A stretch of 50,342 nt of DNA from Planctomycetaceae bacterium (GTDB lineage: Bacteria; Planctomycetota; Planctomycetia; Pirellulales; Pirellulaceae): NCBI GenBank assembly GCA_015490875.1, contig WFWZ01000292.1, positions 1 to 50,342 on the forward strand, given 5' to 3'. Positions 9,056-17,556 of the stretch are shown piece after piece. Positions within the stretch are counted from its first letter, which is position 1; the number at the start of each line of letters is the position of its first letter. The notes beneath the pieces were generated by a model. The model did not search any database. It was not told where the DNA came from and saw only the letters and a program-made list of their open reading frames with translations. A program made the translations under genes and the position numbers.

Positions 9056-9381
9056 AGTGTACTCAACCTGGTCCAAGACGTTTCGATGGATCCGAGGAGT
9101 TCGAAAACCGGTTTTCCTCTCCAAGTACTCGATCCGTCAACCATGGCCCTGGTGACGCTTACAGTGGAACCAGACGGACGCTCCGATGAAAGCCACAACG
9201 GCCACGGCCATTGCGCGGACCATCCACCGCAGGCAACGACATCGTCTGGTTGGCCTTTCGAAAGAGGTCATCACGTCACCTCGGCTGGGACATCGTGATC
9301 ACTTTCGAAGGGACCTCTGGAGTTGGAATCGAGCAAGGTGTCTCCGTAGTGGCTGACACCTGTCCTACTACCCCGATTGCC
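9056..9381. other. Intergenic, convergent; 14-bp palindrome, no gene seen
   Basis: This gap separates the islet from the lipoprotein gene. Open frames here give no recognisable protein. A perfect palindrome GAAAACCGGTTTTC lies at 9103-9116 and could be a weak bidirectional terminator or a protein site. No direct repeat shared with the left edge of the islet (5668-5838) was found by eye. Confidence 0.5.
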
Positions 9382-10110
9382 TCACGAACCGTCTTGCCCG
9401 GACGACTCGGGCTCAGCCTTGGTTTCCCGGGCGTCTTGGTTCTTAGGTTCAATGAACTGCATCCCGGCGACGACCGCATAGGCCGGGTCGCGGAAGTCGA
9501 GGATCCGACCGGGGTGCACATGCAGTTCGACCTGATAGAGCCGGCCGTCGAAGACGAGGCAGACGATTTGCCGCTGAGCCGACTCTTTGCGGACCGCGCC
9601 GCTGGAGAGCCGAAAGGAGAACTTGGCCGCGTCGACGTACCGAGCGCACGCGTGGGGACCGATCACCATCGGCAATACCGGCTCGGTCAACGATCGTCCC
9701 CGGAGTCGCCTGGCCACGAGATCCGCCAGGCGGCGAGCATCTTCGGGGCGGCGCGAGTCGACTTCTTTCCACTCGGGGCCATCCAAGGGCTCGACGAGGA
9801 CGCGGATGCGTGGGAGGCGGACGTGGCCGGACCGGCTATAGGTAAACTGGCAAAGGTATCGCTTCGATCGGGGCGAGACGTGCCATCCTTTGGGAGCCGC
9901 GATGCGGACGCGGCCCTCATCGAGCGGACCGATGTAGCTGGACAAGGGCGGAAGGTTGGCTCGGTCGACATGCAACACCGGCGAGGCGTTCCCGCCGGCT
10001 GCTCGAGCCCCCTCCTTGGCAGCATCCTTTTCGGTGCGGGAGCAGCCGGCCAACCCGATTACGACGGCCCAAATCCATGGACCATGTGTCATCCGCCGGA
10101 AAACCCGCAT
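9382..10110 (-). CDS. Hypothetical lipoprotein
   Basis: A 242-aa protein starting at ATG 10110. The N-terminus is a classic lipoprotein signal: short basic region, hydrophobic stretch, lipobox LAGC with the lipidated Cys near residue 25. An in-frame ATG six codons later is also possible. The open frame runs upstream to 10275, but that part overlaps the H1-like gene in another frame and is low-complexity, so it is not used. The mature part is a mixed alpha/beta domain (RIAAPKGWHVSPR, then MVIGPHACARY) with no motif I recognise. It follows the H1-like gene at 5 bp, so the two are probably co-transcribed. Confidence 0.65.
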   Translation of the reverse strand: MRVFRRMTHGPWIWAVVIGLAGCSRTEKDAAKEGARAAGGNASPVLHVDRANLPPLSSYIGPLDEGRVRIAAPKGWHVSPRSKRYLCQFTYSRSGHVRLPRIRVLVEPLDGPEWKEVDSRRPEDARRLADLVARRLRGRSLTEPVLPMVIGPHACARYVDAAKFSFRLSSGAVRKESAQRQIVCLVFDGRLYQVELHVHPGRILDFRDPAYAVVAGMQFIEPKNQDARETKAEPESSGQDGS

Positions 10111-10115
10111 AGCAC

Positions 10116-10421
10116 CTACGTGTCCTTCTCGTCGACCACCGGTTCTTTTACTTTTTGGACGAAGTAGGGGGTCTTCGAGTTGGCCGCCAGTTCTTTGGCT
10201 CTGGCTTCCGCCTGTTTCTTTTGGCTGTAGTCGTACTTGGCCACTTCTTTCATCGAGTGGTTGAAGACGCCCCAAAAAAGCTTCATGCGCGCATTTTCGG
10301 CCACCTTCTTTTTGGGGGTGCGCGAGGTCTTCTTGGCCTTGGTCGTCTTCTTCTTGGTCGTCTTCGTTTCGGCAGCCGAGGCTGCGGTCTTCTTCTTGGT
10401 TGCCTTCTTTTCCGCCATCAT
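10116..10421 (-). CDS. Histone H1-like lysine-rich protein
   Basis: A 101-aa protein. The first 45 or so residues are dominated by K, T and A (KKATKKKTA, TKKKTTKAKK, PKKK), resembling bacterial H1-like/AlaKPro-type DNA-binding tails. The second half (KLFWGVFNHSMKEVAKYDYS, then ARAKELAANS and PYFVQKVK) is a compact, non-repetitive module that looks like a conserved domain. Two adjacent ATG codons (10421, 10418) are possible starts; AGGA lies upstream of both. Nucleoid binding is inferred from composition. Immediately upstream of the lipoprotein gene. Confidence 0.65.
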   Translation of the reverse strand: MMAEKKATKKKTAASAAETKTTKKKTTKAKKTSRTPKKKVAENARMKLFWGVFNHSMKEVAKYDYSQKKQAEARAKELAANSKTPYFVQKVKEPVVDEKDT

Positions 10422-10624
10422 GACACCGCTTGTTCCTGTCCCCAAAATGAGGGAGACCGCCGATTTCGGTCCGTCACCCGCACGACGCCTTCTCGGCGCA
10501 CCAGTTTTGAGCCTCCCGGCCATCCCCAACACCCCCCTTCAGAGGCTGGGTTCATTGATTGTACCGCAGCGAGGCTCGACCAGCCACCAGGGGCCGTCAA
10601 GCGACGATCATCACTGAGCGGCGA

Positions 10625-10897
10625 TCAGGAGCTTCCTTCCTCTTTGCGCTGGCGCAGATATCGCCGCCGCATCTGGGCGTAGGTCTCGGCATCGGGGACC
10701 TCCACATCGATCTCCCCGGAGGCCTTGGCGGCGTCGAAGAGTTTTTCGAGAAATGGCCGGCACCACCCGCAGCCGGTGCCCGCTCCGAAGCACTCGGCGA
10801 GTTGGCCGACCCGCTGAGGTTGTTCGACGCGTAGAAAGTTCACCACCTTGCGGCAGGTGACGTGAAAGCAAAGACAGAGCTCGTCATCGAGTTCCAT
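10625..10897 (-). CDS. BFD-like [2Fe-2S] ferredoxin
   Basis: A 90-aa protein with the bacterioferritin-associated ferredoxin pattern: CLC near the N-terminus and CGWC about 32 residues later (C8, C10, C43, C46), with the helix-turn segment containing TGCGWC before the second pair. This fold binds a [2Fe-2S] cluster and either helps iron release from bacterioferritin or is a subunit of oxidoreductases. No bacterioferritin gene is in the window. The C-terminus is an unusual basic extension (RRRYLRQRK). The start has only a weak ribosome site. Confidence 0.8.
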   Translation of the reverse strand: MELDDELCLCFHVTCRKVVNFLRVEQPQRVGQLAECFGAGTGCGWCRPFLEKLFDAAKASGEIDVEVPDAETYAQMRRRYLRQRKEEGSS

Positions 10898-11070
10898 AAG
10901 CCGGTGACCGTATGTTGTTGGGGTCGGCGCCCGTCCGCCGTGCGCGTGCCGGGGCGGGATGGCCCGCGGTCGCCTGGCACCTCGTTTCAGGACATCCGCC
11001 GAGCATCTACCATGATAGGGTTGTATCGTGGCATTCCCCAGGGCATTGGCTTAAGCGTCCTCCGGCACAC

Positions 11071-12144
11071 ATGGATCTGACACCTTCTCTCTTGCGAGCG
11101 CTTACGGACGGCACATTCGAGGCGTGGGTAGTGGCGCAGGGTCAACCCCCCTTCCGCCGAAAGCAGGTGGAGCGCTGGGTAGCTCGAGCCGCCACCGATT
11201 TCGAGCAGATGTCGGACCTTCCCGCCAGTTTGCGGGCAACCCTGAAGCGGGATTTCGCGCTACGAAGCTCGCGGGTGATCCGGCATCTCCGAGACGCTGA
11301 CGGCACGGAAAAACTGCTGTTGGAATGGCCCGATGGTGCTCGCATCGAAGGAGTGCTCTTGCGCGAGGGCCATCGGCGGACCATTTGTCTCAGCACGCAG
11401 GTCGGATGCGCGATGGGGTGCGTCTTTTGTGCCAGCGGTCTGGAGGGGTTGGAGCGCAATCTGAGGTCGGAGGAGATACTCGAGCAGGCGTTGCGACTGG
11501 TGGAGTGTTTGGACCCCCAGGAGCGGCTGTCACATGTGGTGGTCATGGGGATGGGCGAACCGTTGGCCAACTTGGATGCCTTGCTCCCGGCACTCGATTG
11601 GATGGCTTCCCCTCGGGGCTTCGGGATCAGCGCCCGGCGGATCACGGTCTCGACGGTCGGCCTTCCCGGCGCCATCCGGCGGCTGGCTCGCCACAGCAGA
11701 CCCTACCGATTGGCTGTCTCGCTCCACGCAGCCGACGACACCTTGCGAGCTCGGATCGTACCGGTGAGCCGATCGACGGGGATCGCTTCGCTGCTCGAAG
11801 CGGTCGACGACTACTTTCGAGCGACGGGGCGGCGGCTGACGTTCGAATATGTTCTGCTGGGCTCGATCAACGACCGTCCCTTAGACGCTCGGCGATTGGC
11901 ACGGCTTTTGGTCGGTCGCACGGCGTTGGTCAATCTGATCCCCTACAATCCGGTTCCCGGTTTACCGTACCGGACACCGGCTCCGACGGCGGTGCGTCGA
12001 TTCCGCGAGATACTCGAGGAGGCGGGCATTGAGGTCCGGGGCCGCAAGCGCAAAGGGGCTCGCATCGATGCCGCCTGCGGGCAGTTGCGCCGCCGGAGCC
12101 GCGATGGGCGGGAGATACTTTCCACTGGCGGCGGGGTTGAATGA
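11071..12144 (+). CDS. rlmN: Dual-specificity RNA methyltransferase RlmN
   Basis: A 357-aa radical SAM enzyme that makes 2-methyladenosine at A2503 of 23S rRNA and at A37 of some tRNAs. The cluster motif is C113-x3-C117-x2-C120 (GCAMGCVFC). C106, seven residues before the first cluster Cys, and C336 in IDAACGQL match the two mechanistic cysteines of E. coli RlmN. GMGEPL, the HAADD stretch and NLIPYNP are also family signatures. ATG 11071 gives the canonical length; the frame is open further upstream but that part is not RlmN-like. Confidence 0.95.
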   Translation: MDLTPSLLRALTDGTFEAWVVAQGQPPFRRKQVERWVARAATDFEQMSDLPASLRATLKRDFALRSSRVIRHLRDADGTEKLLLEWPDGARIEGVLLREGHRRTICLSTQVGCAMGCVFCASGLEGLERNLRSEEILEQALRLVECLDPQERLSHVVVMGMGEPLANLDALLPALDWMASPRGFGISARRITVSTVGLPGAIRRLARHSRPYRLAVSLHAADDTLRARIVPVSRSTGIASLLEAVDDYFRATGRRLTFEYVLLGSINDRPLDARRLARLLVGRTALVNLIPYNPVPGLPYRTPAPTAVRRFREILEEAGIEVRGRKRKGARIDAACGQLRRRSRDGREILSTGGGVE

Positions 12145-12211
12145 GAGGAGTCGAGCAACGGAGGGCCGAGCGGCTTTCGTGTTCACTCCGTCTACCGAAC
12201 GAGGACTCGAC

Positions 12212-12883
12212 TTGGCGATTACCGACTCCACAGCCAACCGCTACACCGCACTGGATCCCGATGTGCGGTTGATGCTGCGCGTGCGCGACGATGATGCGCA
12301 GGCGTTCGAGGAGTTGGTGCGGCGCTACCAGCAGCGATTGATCGGGGTGCTGGAACATTTGGTGCGGGGGAAGGACGTGGCCGAGGACCTGGCGCAAGAG
12401 GTGTTCCTCCGCGTCTTTCGAGCCCGCAAGCGGTACAAACCGGGAGCCAAGTTTTCGACATGGTTGTTCACGATTGCCAACAATGTGGCGAGCAACGCGG
12501 TGCGGAACCGAGCGCGACGGAGGGAAGTCGATGTTTCCACGGTCATGGGGCCTCAGCGCGAGGGCAACCCCTTAGAGGAGATGGTGGCGGCGGCCAGCGG
12601 TCTGATGCCGGCGAGGCAGTTGGACAAGTTGGAACGAGCGGAGGTCGTGAAGCTGGCGGTCGACGCCCTCAACGAGCGCCAGCGCATGGCGTTGTTGCTG
12701 GCGAAATTCGAAGGTTTGAGTTACGAGGAGATTGCTCAGGTGATGCAGTTATCTCCGCAGGCGGTCAAGAGTCTCCTTTCCCGAGCCCGCCGGAATCTGC
12801 GGGACTTGCTGCAACCTTACATGGATGAGGGTGTTGCGCCGGAGGAACGGGAGACGGAGCCAAGCGATCATGGGGAATCGTAA
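12212..12883 (+). CDS. ECF RNA polymerase sigma factor (RpoE-like)
   Basis: About 223 aa. Region 2 is clear (DAQAFEELVRRYQ, then EDLAQEVFLRVFRARKRY and FSTWLFTIANN), as is region 4 (LNERQRMALLLAKFEGLSYE, then EEIAQVM, LSPQAVKSLLSRAR). TTG at 12212 is favoured because GAGGA lies about 7 nt upstream and the N-terminus then matches planctomycete relatives with DPDVRLML; GTG 12179 is an alternative. It probably responds to the membrane protein encoded 15 bp downstream. Confidence 0.88.
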   Translation: MAITDSTANRYTALDPDVRLMLRVRDDDAQAFEELVRRYQQRLIGVLEHLVRGKDVAEDLAQEVFLRVFRARKRYKPGAKFSTWLFTIANNVASNAVRNRARRREVDVSTVMGPQREGNPLEEMVAAASGLMPARQLDKLERAEVVKLAVDALNERQRMALLLAKFEGLSYEEIAQVMQLSPQAVKSLLSRARRNLRDLLQPYMDEGVAPEERETEPSDHGES

Positions 12884-12898
12884 CAGGGAAGCGTTGCC

Positions 12899-13420
12899 AT
12901 GAACGACCAAGAGTCTCAGGGCTACCGACCGGACGACGCCGAGTTAGAAGAACTTGTGGCGTATCTGGACGGCGAGCTCGAGCCTGATGGCGTGGCCAGG
13001 ATCGAACGGCGGCTGGCGGACGACCCCGAGTTTCGGCGGCGTTTGAAGGAGTTGAGTCGCGCGTGGGAGATGTTGGAGTGGCTGCCACGGAGTGAGGTGA
13101 CCGAACACTTCACGGAGACGACGGTGGAGATGGTGGCGGTCGAGGCCGAACGCGACCTCAAGACGCAACAGGTGGCTTCGGTGCGCCGTGACTATTCCCG
13201 CAGACTCCTAGTGGCCCTGACAGCGCTGGTGGCCAGTTTGGCCGGGTTCGGCTTGATCTGGTCGTGGCAGCAGCGGGACGAGCGGCAGTTTCTGCGAGAT
13301 TTGCCCCTGATTCGGGAACTCGACATGTACCAAGTCGCGGACAGTGTCGAGTTTCTTCAGGCACTCGAGGAGCGGGGATGGTTTACGGACGACGAGGAGA
13401 TCGGCGATGAGGACTTATAG
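12899..13420 (+). CDS. Membrane anti-sigma factor-like protein
   Basis: A 173-aa protein. The N-terminal ELVAYLDGELEPDGVARIERRLADDPEFRRRL is a typical anti-sigma domain opening but lacks the zinc His/Cys set. One transmembrane helix lies near residues 101-121, followed by a short acidic extracytoplasmic region. It sits 15 bp after the sigma gene and overlaps the next gene by 14 bp, so the three form one operon. Predicted to hold the sigma factor at the membrane. Confidence 0.78.
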   Translation: MNDQESQGYRPDDAELEELVAYLDGELEPDGVARIERRLADDPEFRRRLKELSRAWEMLEWLPRSEVTEHFTETTVEMVAVEAERDLKTQQVASVRRDYSRRLLVALTALVASLAGFGLIWSWQQRDERQFLRDLPLIRELDMYQVADSVEFLQALEERGWFTDDEEIGDEDL

Positions 13421-14384
13421 GTTCGCCGGGTGGATGCTGGCCGTGATGGCGGCACTGGCGGCCGACTCCCAAGTCGACCTGCGCCACCGAGCGCGTCTCG
13501 TGGAAGCGATGTCCGCGGAGGAGAAGCGGGAATTGCTGGAGCAGCGCCGGCGATTCGAAGCGCTGCCGGAGTCCGAACGGCGGAGGCTTCGGGAGTTGTA
13601 TCGGGCGATCGAGCGGCAGCCCAATGCCGATGCCCTCAAGACGGTGCTGCGCCACTACCATCGCTGGCTGCTGCAACTTCCGCCTCGCGAGCGCGCCGAG
13701 CTGCTGTCGCTTCCCACGCAGGAGCGGTTGGCGCAGATCGAGAAGCGGATTCGCGAGGAGGAGCGTCAGCGGTTTTACGAGCTGGTCAATCGACAATTGA
13801 CGTTGAAGGATCATGAAGTGATCCACGCCTGGCTCAAGCAAGTCATTGAGGCTCGTGAATCCCGATTGCTCAAAGCGTATCCCAAGTTGAAGAATGTCGA
13901 AGGAGGCCGCCGTTATCGTATCCTGGTGATGCTCATGATGCGCAGCCGGTTTGCTCCCTCGGAGTCCGAGACGCGGGCGCTCTTTGAACCAACAGAGCAA
14001 GAATGGCAGGAGCTGGCCGGGAAGCTCTGCCCCAAAGCGCAAGAGTTCCTGCGCAAGCAGCCCTCAGACGCAACACGCCACAAAATCCTATGGAAGTGGG
14101 TGCACACGGCGATCGGCAGCCGGCTCCATCGGCCGTTGCCCACAAATGCCAAGCTCCTCGAGTTCCTCAAGCAACTGCCGCCCGAGCAGCGCAACCGCAT
14201 TGAGTCTCTTCCGACGCGGCAGCAAATGTTCGAAGAACTGCGGCGACTTTACGTGCGCCGTCAACTTCCGGCCTGGGGACGTCCCCGCCATGGCCCGCCC
14301 CCAGGGCTCCCTCGCCGCCCGCCGTCCGAAGCGGGCTCGAAGCCGGGTGAAGAACGCCCGCTGAGCTCTGACCGTTCACGTTAG
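13407..14384 (+). CDS. Secreted helical DUF3106-like protein of the sigma/anti-sigma operon
   Basis: A 325-aa protein starting inside the anti-sigma gene (ATG 13407, GAGGAG upstream). A signal peptide is likely (residues 1-20, ending near ALAADS). The rest is strongly helical and charged, with repeated LP.(E/Q)R motifs such as ALPESERRRLRELYR, LPPRERAELLSLP and LPPEQRNRIESLP, the DUF3106-type pattern of periplasmic sensors related to the CpxP/zinc-resistance fold. A stress-sensing role with the sigma pair is an inference. The stop overlaps the stop of the convergent gene by 4 bp (TTAG). Confidence 0.65.
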   Translation: MRTYRFAGWMLAVMAALAADSQVDLRHRARLVEAMSAEEKRELLEQRRRFEALPESERRRLRELYRAIERQPNADALKTVLRHYHRWLLQLPPRERAELLSLPTQERLAQIEKRIREEERQRFYELVNRQLTLKDHEVIHAWLKQVIEARESRLLKAYPKLKNVEGGRRYRILVMLMMRSRFAPSESETRALFEPTEQEWQELAGKLCPKAQEFLRKQPSDATRHKILWKWVHTAIGSRLHRPLPTNAKLLEFLKQLPPEQRNRIESLPTRQQMFEELRRLYVRRQLPAWGRPRHGPPPGLPRRPPSEAGSKPGEERPLSSDRSR

Positions 14385-15130
14385 AGCATGCTTTCCAGGA
14401 GAAGCCCCAGCTTGCGCAGTTCGCCAAGATGGTCGACATTGGGCATGGGTTGAATATCGACGCACAGGGCCTGGTGGTACTGATGGCGTCGAAGCTGGTT
14501 GATCAAACGTCCGAAGTCGACTTTCCCCTGGCCGACCCGAACTTGGAACTGGTCACTGCGGGTGTCGCGCAGCAGGACGTGGTGGACATACTTGAGGATC
14601 TTTTCGTAGTCGCGCGGCTTCTCGTGGCCGTAGATGAAGTTACTCGGATCGAGTGTCACCCCCAGTCCGTCGACGTTGTCACACAGGACGGTGAGGGTGT
14701 CGGGGTCTTCAGCGAGTCGGCCGGCCTGCGTGCGGATGCTGAGGCGAGCCCCTTCGAGTTTGGCGATCGATACCAGCTTGCGCAGGCGCTCGACCTCCTC
14801 GTTGAATGGAATCCCCAGTTTTCCCGATGGCATCGTGAGCGTCACGACCTTGGTCGCCTTGGCCAACTTGCAGACGGCCGCGAATTTGTCGTAGTAGCGG
14901 GGTTCCTCGGGTTCCATTTCGAGCCAGTACGAGACAATGTTGAGTCGGTGGGTGTCCCGGCAGAGTTGCCGGCAGCGCTCGAAATCCCTCAGCACGTCTC
15001 CAGGCTGGAGTTGCTGGCCGGAGCCCCCGATCATGATCGTGACACTCGTATATTCCAGCCGATCGAGATTCTCCATGATCTCCGGCAGAGGCATCTCCGG
15101 AAAGCATCCGGTCGAAGCAGCAACAATCAC
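14381..15130 (-). CDS. Sugar phosphate isomerase/epimerase family TIM barrel
   Basis: A 249-aa protein of the xylose-isomerase-like/AP endonuclease 2 superfamily. Motifs include the N-terminal AASTGCFPEMPLPEIMENL, a central VTLTMPSGKLG strand and VTLDPSNFIYGHE, typical of a metal-binding barrel strand, then DIQPM near the C-terminus. Substrate is not predictable; in Planctomycetes these enzymes are common in sugar or inositol metabolism. Convergent with the preceding operon. Confidence 0.75.
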   Translation of the reverse strand: MIVAASTGCFPEMPLPEIMENLDRLEYTSVTIMIGGSGQQLQPGDVLRDFERCRQLCRDTHRLNIVSYWLEMEPEEPRYYDKFAAVCKLAKATKVVTLTMPSGKLGIPFNEEVERLRKLVSIAKLEGARLSIRTQAGRLAEDPDTLTVLCDNVDGLGVTLDPSNFIYGHEKPRDYEKILKYVHHVLLRDTRSDQFQVRVGQGKVDFGRLINQLRRHQYHQALCVDIQPMPNVDHLGELRKLGLLLESML

Positions 15131-15334
15131 GATTCACACTCCTTTGGTCCTCGGGCAGCAGCGCCCTCAACCATAGCGACAATCCCGAGATGGGGGCAAT
15201 CCCAAATCGTCGGGTCCGGAAGTTGGAGTGAACCAGAGTGGCTCCCGCGTTCATAGCACACCTCCGGTGGTGGACCGCGTTTTGGTACCCGGTTGTCCGG
15301 CTCCCTCTGCGGTATGTTCGTCCTCGTGCGGTTG

Positions 15335-15347
15335 GTTTACAGTAAAC
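15335..15347. promoter_or_regulatory. Small inverted repeat upstream of ppk2
   Basis: GTTTAC-A-GTAAAC is a perfect 13-bp inverted repeat 46 bp before the PPK2 start. It could be an operator, but no regulator is adjacent and the site is short. Confidence 0.25.
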
Positions 15348-15393
15348 GGGAGTTCCTAGAGTCGAGGTTGAACGAGCATCAGGGAGATGAGTC

Positions 15394-16356
15394 GTGAACG
15401 CGAAAAAGAGAAGGAAGTCGAAGAAGGCAGAGGAGCGTTCCGAACATCTTCCGGACTCCCCCGGACCCGATGGCGGCGACCCGGATGAGGACCTGACCCT
15501 TGACCTCCAGGAAGCGATGCAGCAACGGGCCGATGGTCCCTTTCCCTACCGGAAGAAACTCAAACGCCGCTACTACGAACGAGAACTGTTTCATCTCCAA
15601 GTGGAGCTGCTGAAGGTACAGCGTTGGACTCAGGAAACAGGGCAGCGCATCGTGATCGTTTTCGAAGGGCGCGATGCGGCTGGCAAAGGAGGGACGATCA
15701 AGCGGTTCCGAGAGCATCTTAATCCACGGGGAGCTCGCGTCGTTGCGCTTCCCAAACCGAGTGACATCGAACGGGGCCAGTGGTATTTTCAACGCTACAT
15801 CAGTCAGTTTCCGACGGCCGGTGAGATCGTCTTTTTCGATCGGTCGTGGTACAACCGGGCGGGCGTTGAACCGGTGATGGGGTTTTGCACGACCGAAGAG
15901 TACCGCTTGTTCATGGCCGAAGTCCCGGGGCTCGAGCGAGCATGGGTCGAAAGCGGCATCCGACTCTTCAAGCTCTGGTTCGATGTCGGCAAGGAGGAAC
16001 AACGACGGCGTTTGGAAGCGCGCCGCACCCACCCGCTCAAACAGTGGAAACTCAGTCCCATGGACGAACTGGCGGCGAAAAAATGGGACGCCTATACGCG
16101 AGCCCGCGATGCCATGTTTCTGCTGACGCACAAGGGAGACGCGCCGTGGACGGTTATCCGGTCGGACGACAAGCGGCGAGCGCGCCTCGCGGCAATCCGA
16201 AGCGTCCTCCGAGAACTCGATTATCCGGAGAAGGACGATCGGTGGGCGCGGACCCCCGACCCACTCATCGCGGGTCCGGCCGACATCATGTTTCCTCGGC
16301 GCTGGCAGTCCCTCTTTGGAACGCTGCCCCAGTTTCCAGGGTCTTCGGAGTCGTGA
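15394..16356 (+). CDS. ppk2: Polyphosphate kinase 2 family protein
   Basis: A 320-aa PPK2. Walker A FEGRDAAGKGGT has its lysine at residue 98. The Walker B and lid region reads FFDRSWYNRAGVEPVMGF, then the LEARRTHPLKQWKLSPMD block typical of PPK2. It transfers phosphate between polyphosphate and nucleotides; whether it favours mono- or diphosphates (class) is not settled by eye. Start is GTG 15394 with AGGGAG upstream. The first 30 residues are basic and disordered. Confidence 0.9.
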   Translation: MNAKKRRKSKKAEERSEHLPDSPGPDGGDPDEDLTLDLQEAMQQRADGPFPYRKKLKRRYYERELFHLQVELLKVQRWTQETGQRIVIVFEGRDAAGKGGTIKRFREHLNPRGARVVALPKPSDIERGQWYFQRYISQFPTAGEIVFFDRSWYNRAGVEPVMGFCTTEEYRLFMAEVPGLERAWVESGIRLFKLWFDVGKEEQRRRLEARRTHPLKQWKLSPMDELAAKKWDAYTRARDAMFLLTHKGDAPWTVIRSDDKRRARLAAIRSVLRELDYPEKDDRWARTPDPLIAGPADIMFPRRWQSLFGTLPQFPGSSES

Positions 16357-16439
16357 AAGATGCCAGCGTTGCCTTTCGGACGAGACTTCCATCGCGGTCG
16401 ATTCCGCGTCTCTTCCCGATGTCAATGTAGGAGATACTC

Positions 16440-17519
16440 ATGAGTCAAACGCCTTCCGCACCGCCCCCCCAAATCGTTGTGAAGGCCGGGCGCTCCACAT
16501 TCCTGGGACGCCTCGGATGGATCGCTTTCTTTATCTGCCTAGCTGTGCTCCTCTCGAGTTGGCGCTCGCGTGAGGAGTACTACGACACGACGAGCGGGAC
16601 GCTCGAGAAATATGTCAGCGGCAAGAAGATGGCGGACAACAAGGTCGCCGTCATTCGTGTTTCGGGAGTCATCCTGAGCGGATCGGGGTTCGTCAAGAAA
16701 CAGATCGACCGGATTCGCAAGGACAAATCGGTCAAGGCGGTCGTCCTGCGGATCAATTCGCCCGGGGGCACGATATCCGGTGCGCATTATCTGTACCACC
16801 ACCTGAGTGAACTGCGAAAGGAGCGGAATCTACCCATCGTCGTGAGCATGGGGAGTGTGGCCGCGAGCGGGGGGTATTACATCGCCATGGCCGCGGGAAA
16901 AGGAGAAGACTTGCTTTTCGCCGAGCCGACGACCACCACCGGTTCGATCGGTGTGATCATCCCGTATTACAACGCCTCGGACCTGATGGCGAAGATCGGC
17001 GTCGAGGATCAGTCGATCAAAAGCCACCCGCTCAAGGATATGCTCAGCATGACGCGCCCTCTGACCGATGAAGAACGGGCGATTGCGCAGGAGTACGTCG
17101 ATGCGGCATTCCGGCGGTTCAAGCGGGTGATTCTGGAGAGCCGCCCGCAGCTCAAGGGTGACGAAGCCGACTCCGTGGTCGACCCCAAGACAGGAAAGGA
17201 CCTGGCGACGGGGCAGATCTTCACCGCCGAACAGGCACTGGAATATCAACTGATCGACCGGATCGGTTTTCTGGAGGACGCGATTGCTCGAGCTCGCGAA
17301 ATGGCTGGACTTTCCGAATCCAACTCACGGGTTGTGGAATACCACACCAGACCCACGCTCCTGTCGGCCTTCACCGGTGTTCAGACTGAGGCACCTTTCG
17401 ACGCGACGCTGCACAACCCCCATCCGGGGGCTCGCTTCTGGGAAGCCACGACGCCTCAGGCCTTCTATCTGGCCACGACCGTCCCGCCCCTCATGCACTC
17501 GTTCCCCCTGTTGCGATAG
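16440..17519 (+). CDS. sppA: Signal peptide peptidase SppA, short (Bacillus-type) form
   Basis: A 359-aa membrane serine protease with one N-terminal transmembrane segment (about 24-41) and a ClpP/crotonase-fold peptidase domain. The nucleophile is S143 in AASGGY; K194 in IKSHPLKD is the general base, 51 residues later, as in B. subtilis SppA (S147/K199). INSPGG and TTGSIGV are conserved. It degrades released signal peptides. The C-terminal 60 residues or so are not conserved in the family. AGGAG lies upstream of ATG 16440. Confidence 0.92.
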   Translation: MSQTPSAPPPQIVVKAGRSTFLGRLGWIAFFICLAVLLSSWRSREEYYDTTSGTLEKYVSGKKMADNKVAVIRVSGVILSGSGFVKKQIDRIRKDKSVKAVVLRINSPGGTISGAHYLYHHLSELRKERNLPIVVSMGSVAASGGYYIAMAAGKGEDLLFAEPTTTTGSIGVIIPYYNASDLMAKIGVEDQSIKSHPLKDMLSMTRPLTDEERAIAQEYVDAAFRRFKRVILESRPQLKGDEADSVVDPKTGKDLATGQIFTAEQALEYQLIDRIGFLEDAIARAREMAGLSESNSRVVEYHTRPTLLSAFTGVQTEAPFDATLHNPHPGARFWEATTPQAFYLATTVPPLMHSFPLLR

Positions 17520-17556
17520 ACGACAGTTCGGGAAGCGTTGGGAAAACGCCACTCGG

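Noticed and set aside
12029-12211. N-terminal extension of the ECF sigma factor
   Set aside because: It overlaps rlmN for most of its length and is not sigma-like; TTG 12212 has a better ribosome site.
15379-16425. A 348-aa open frame on the minus strand
   Set aside because: Antisense of ppk2, which has full catalytic motifs on the other strand.
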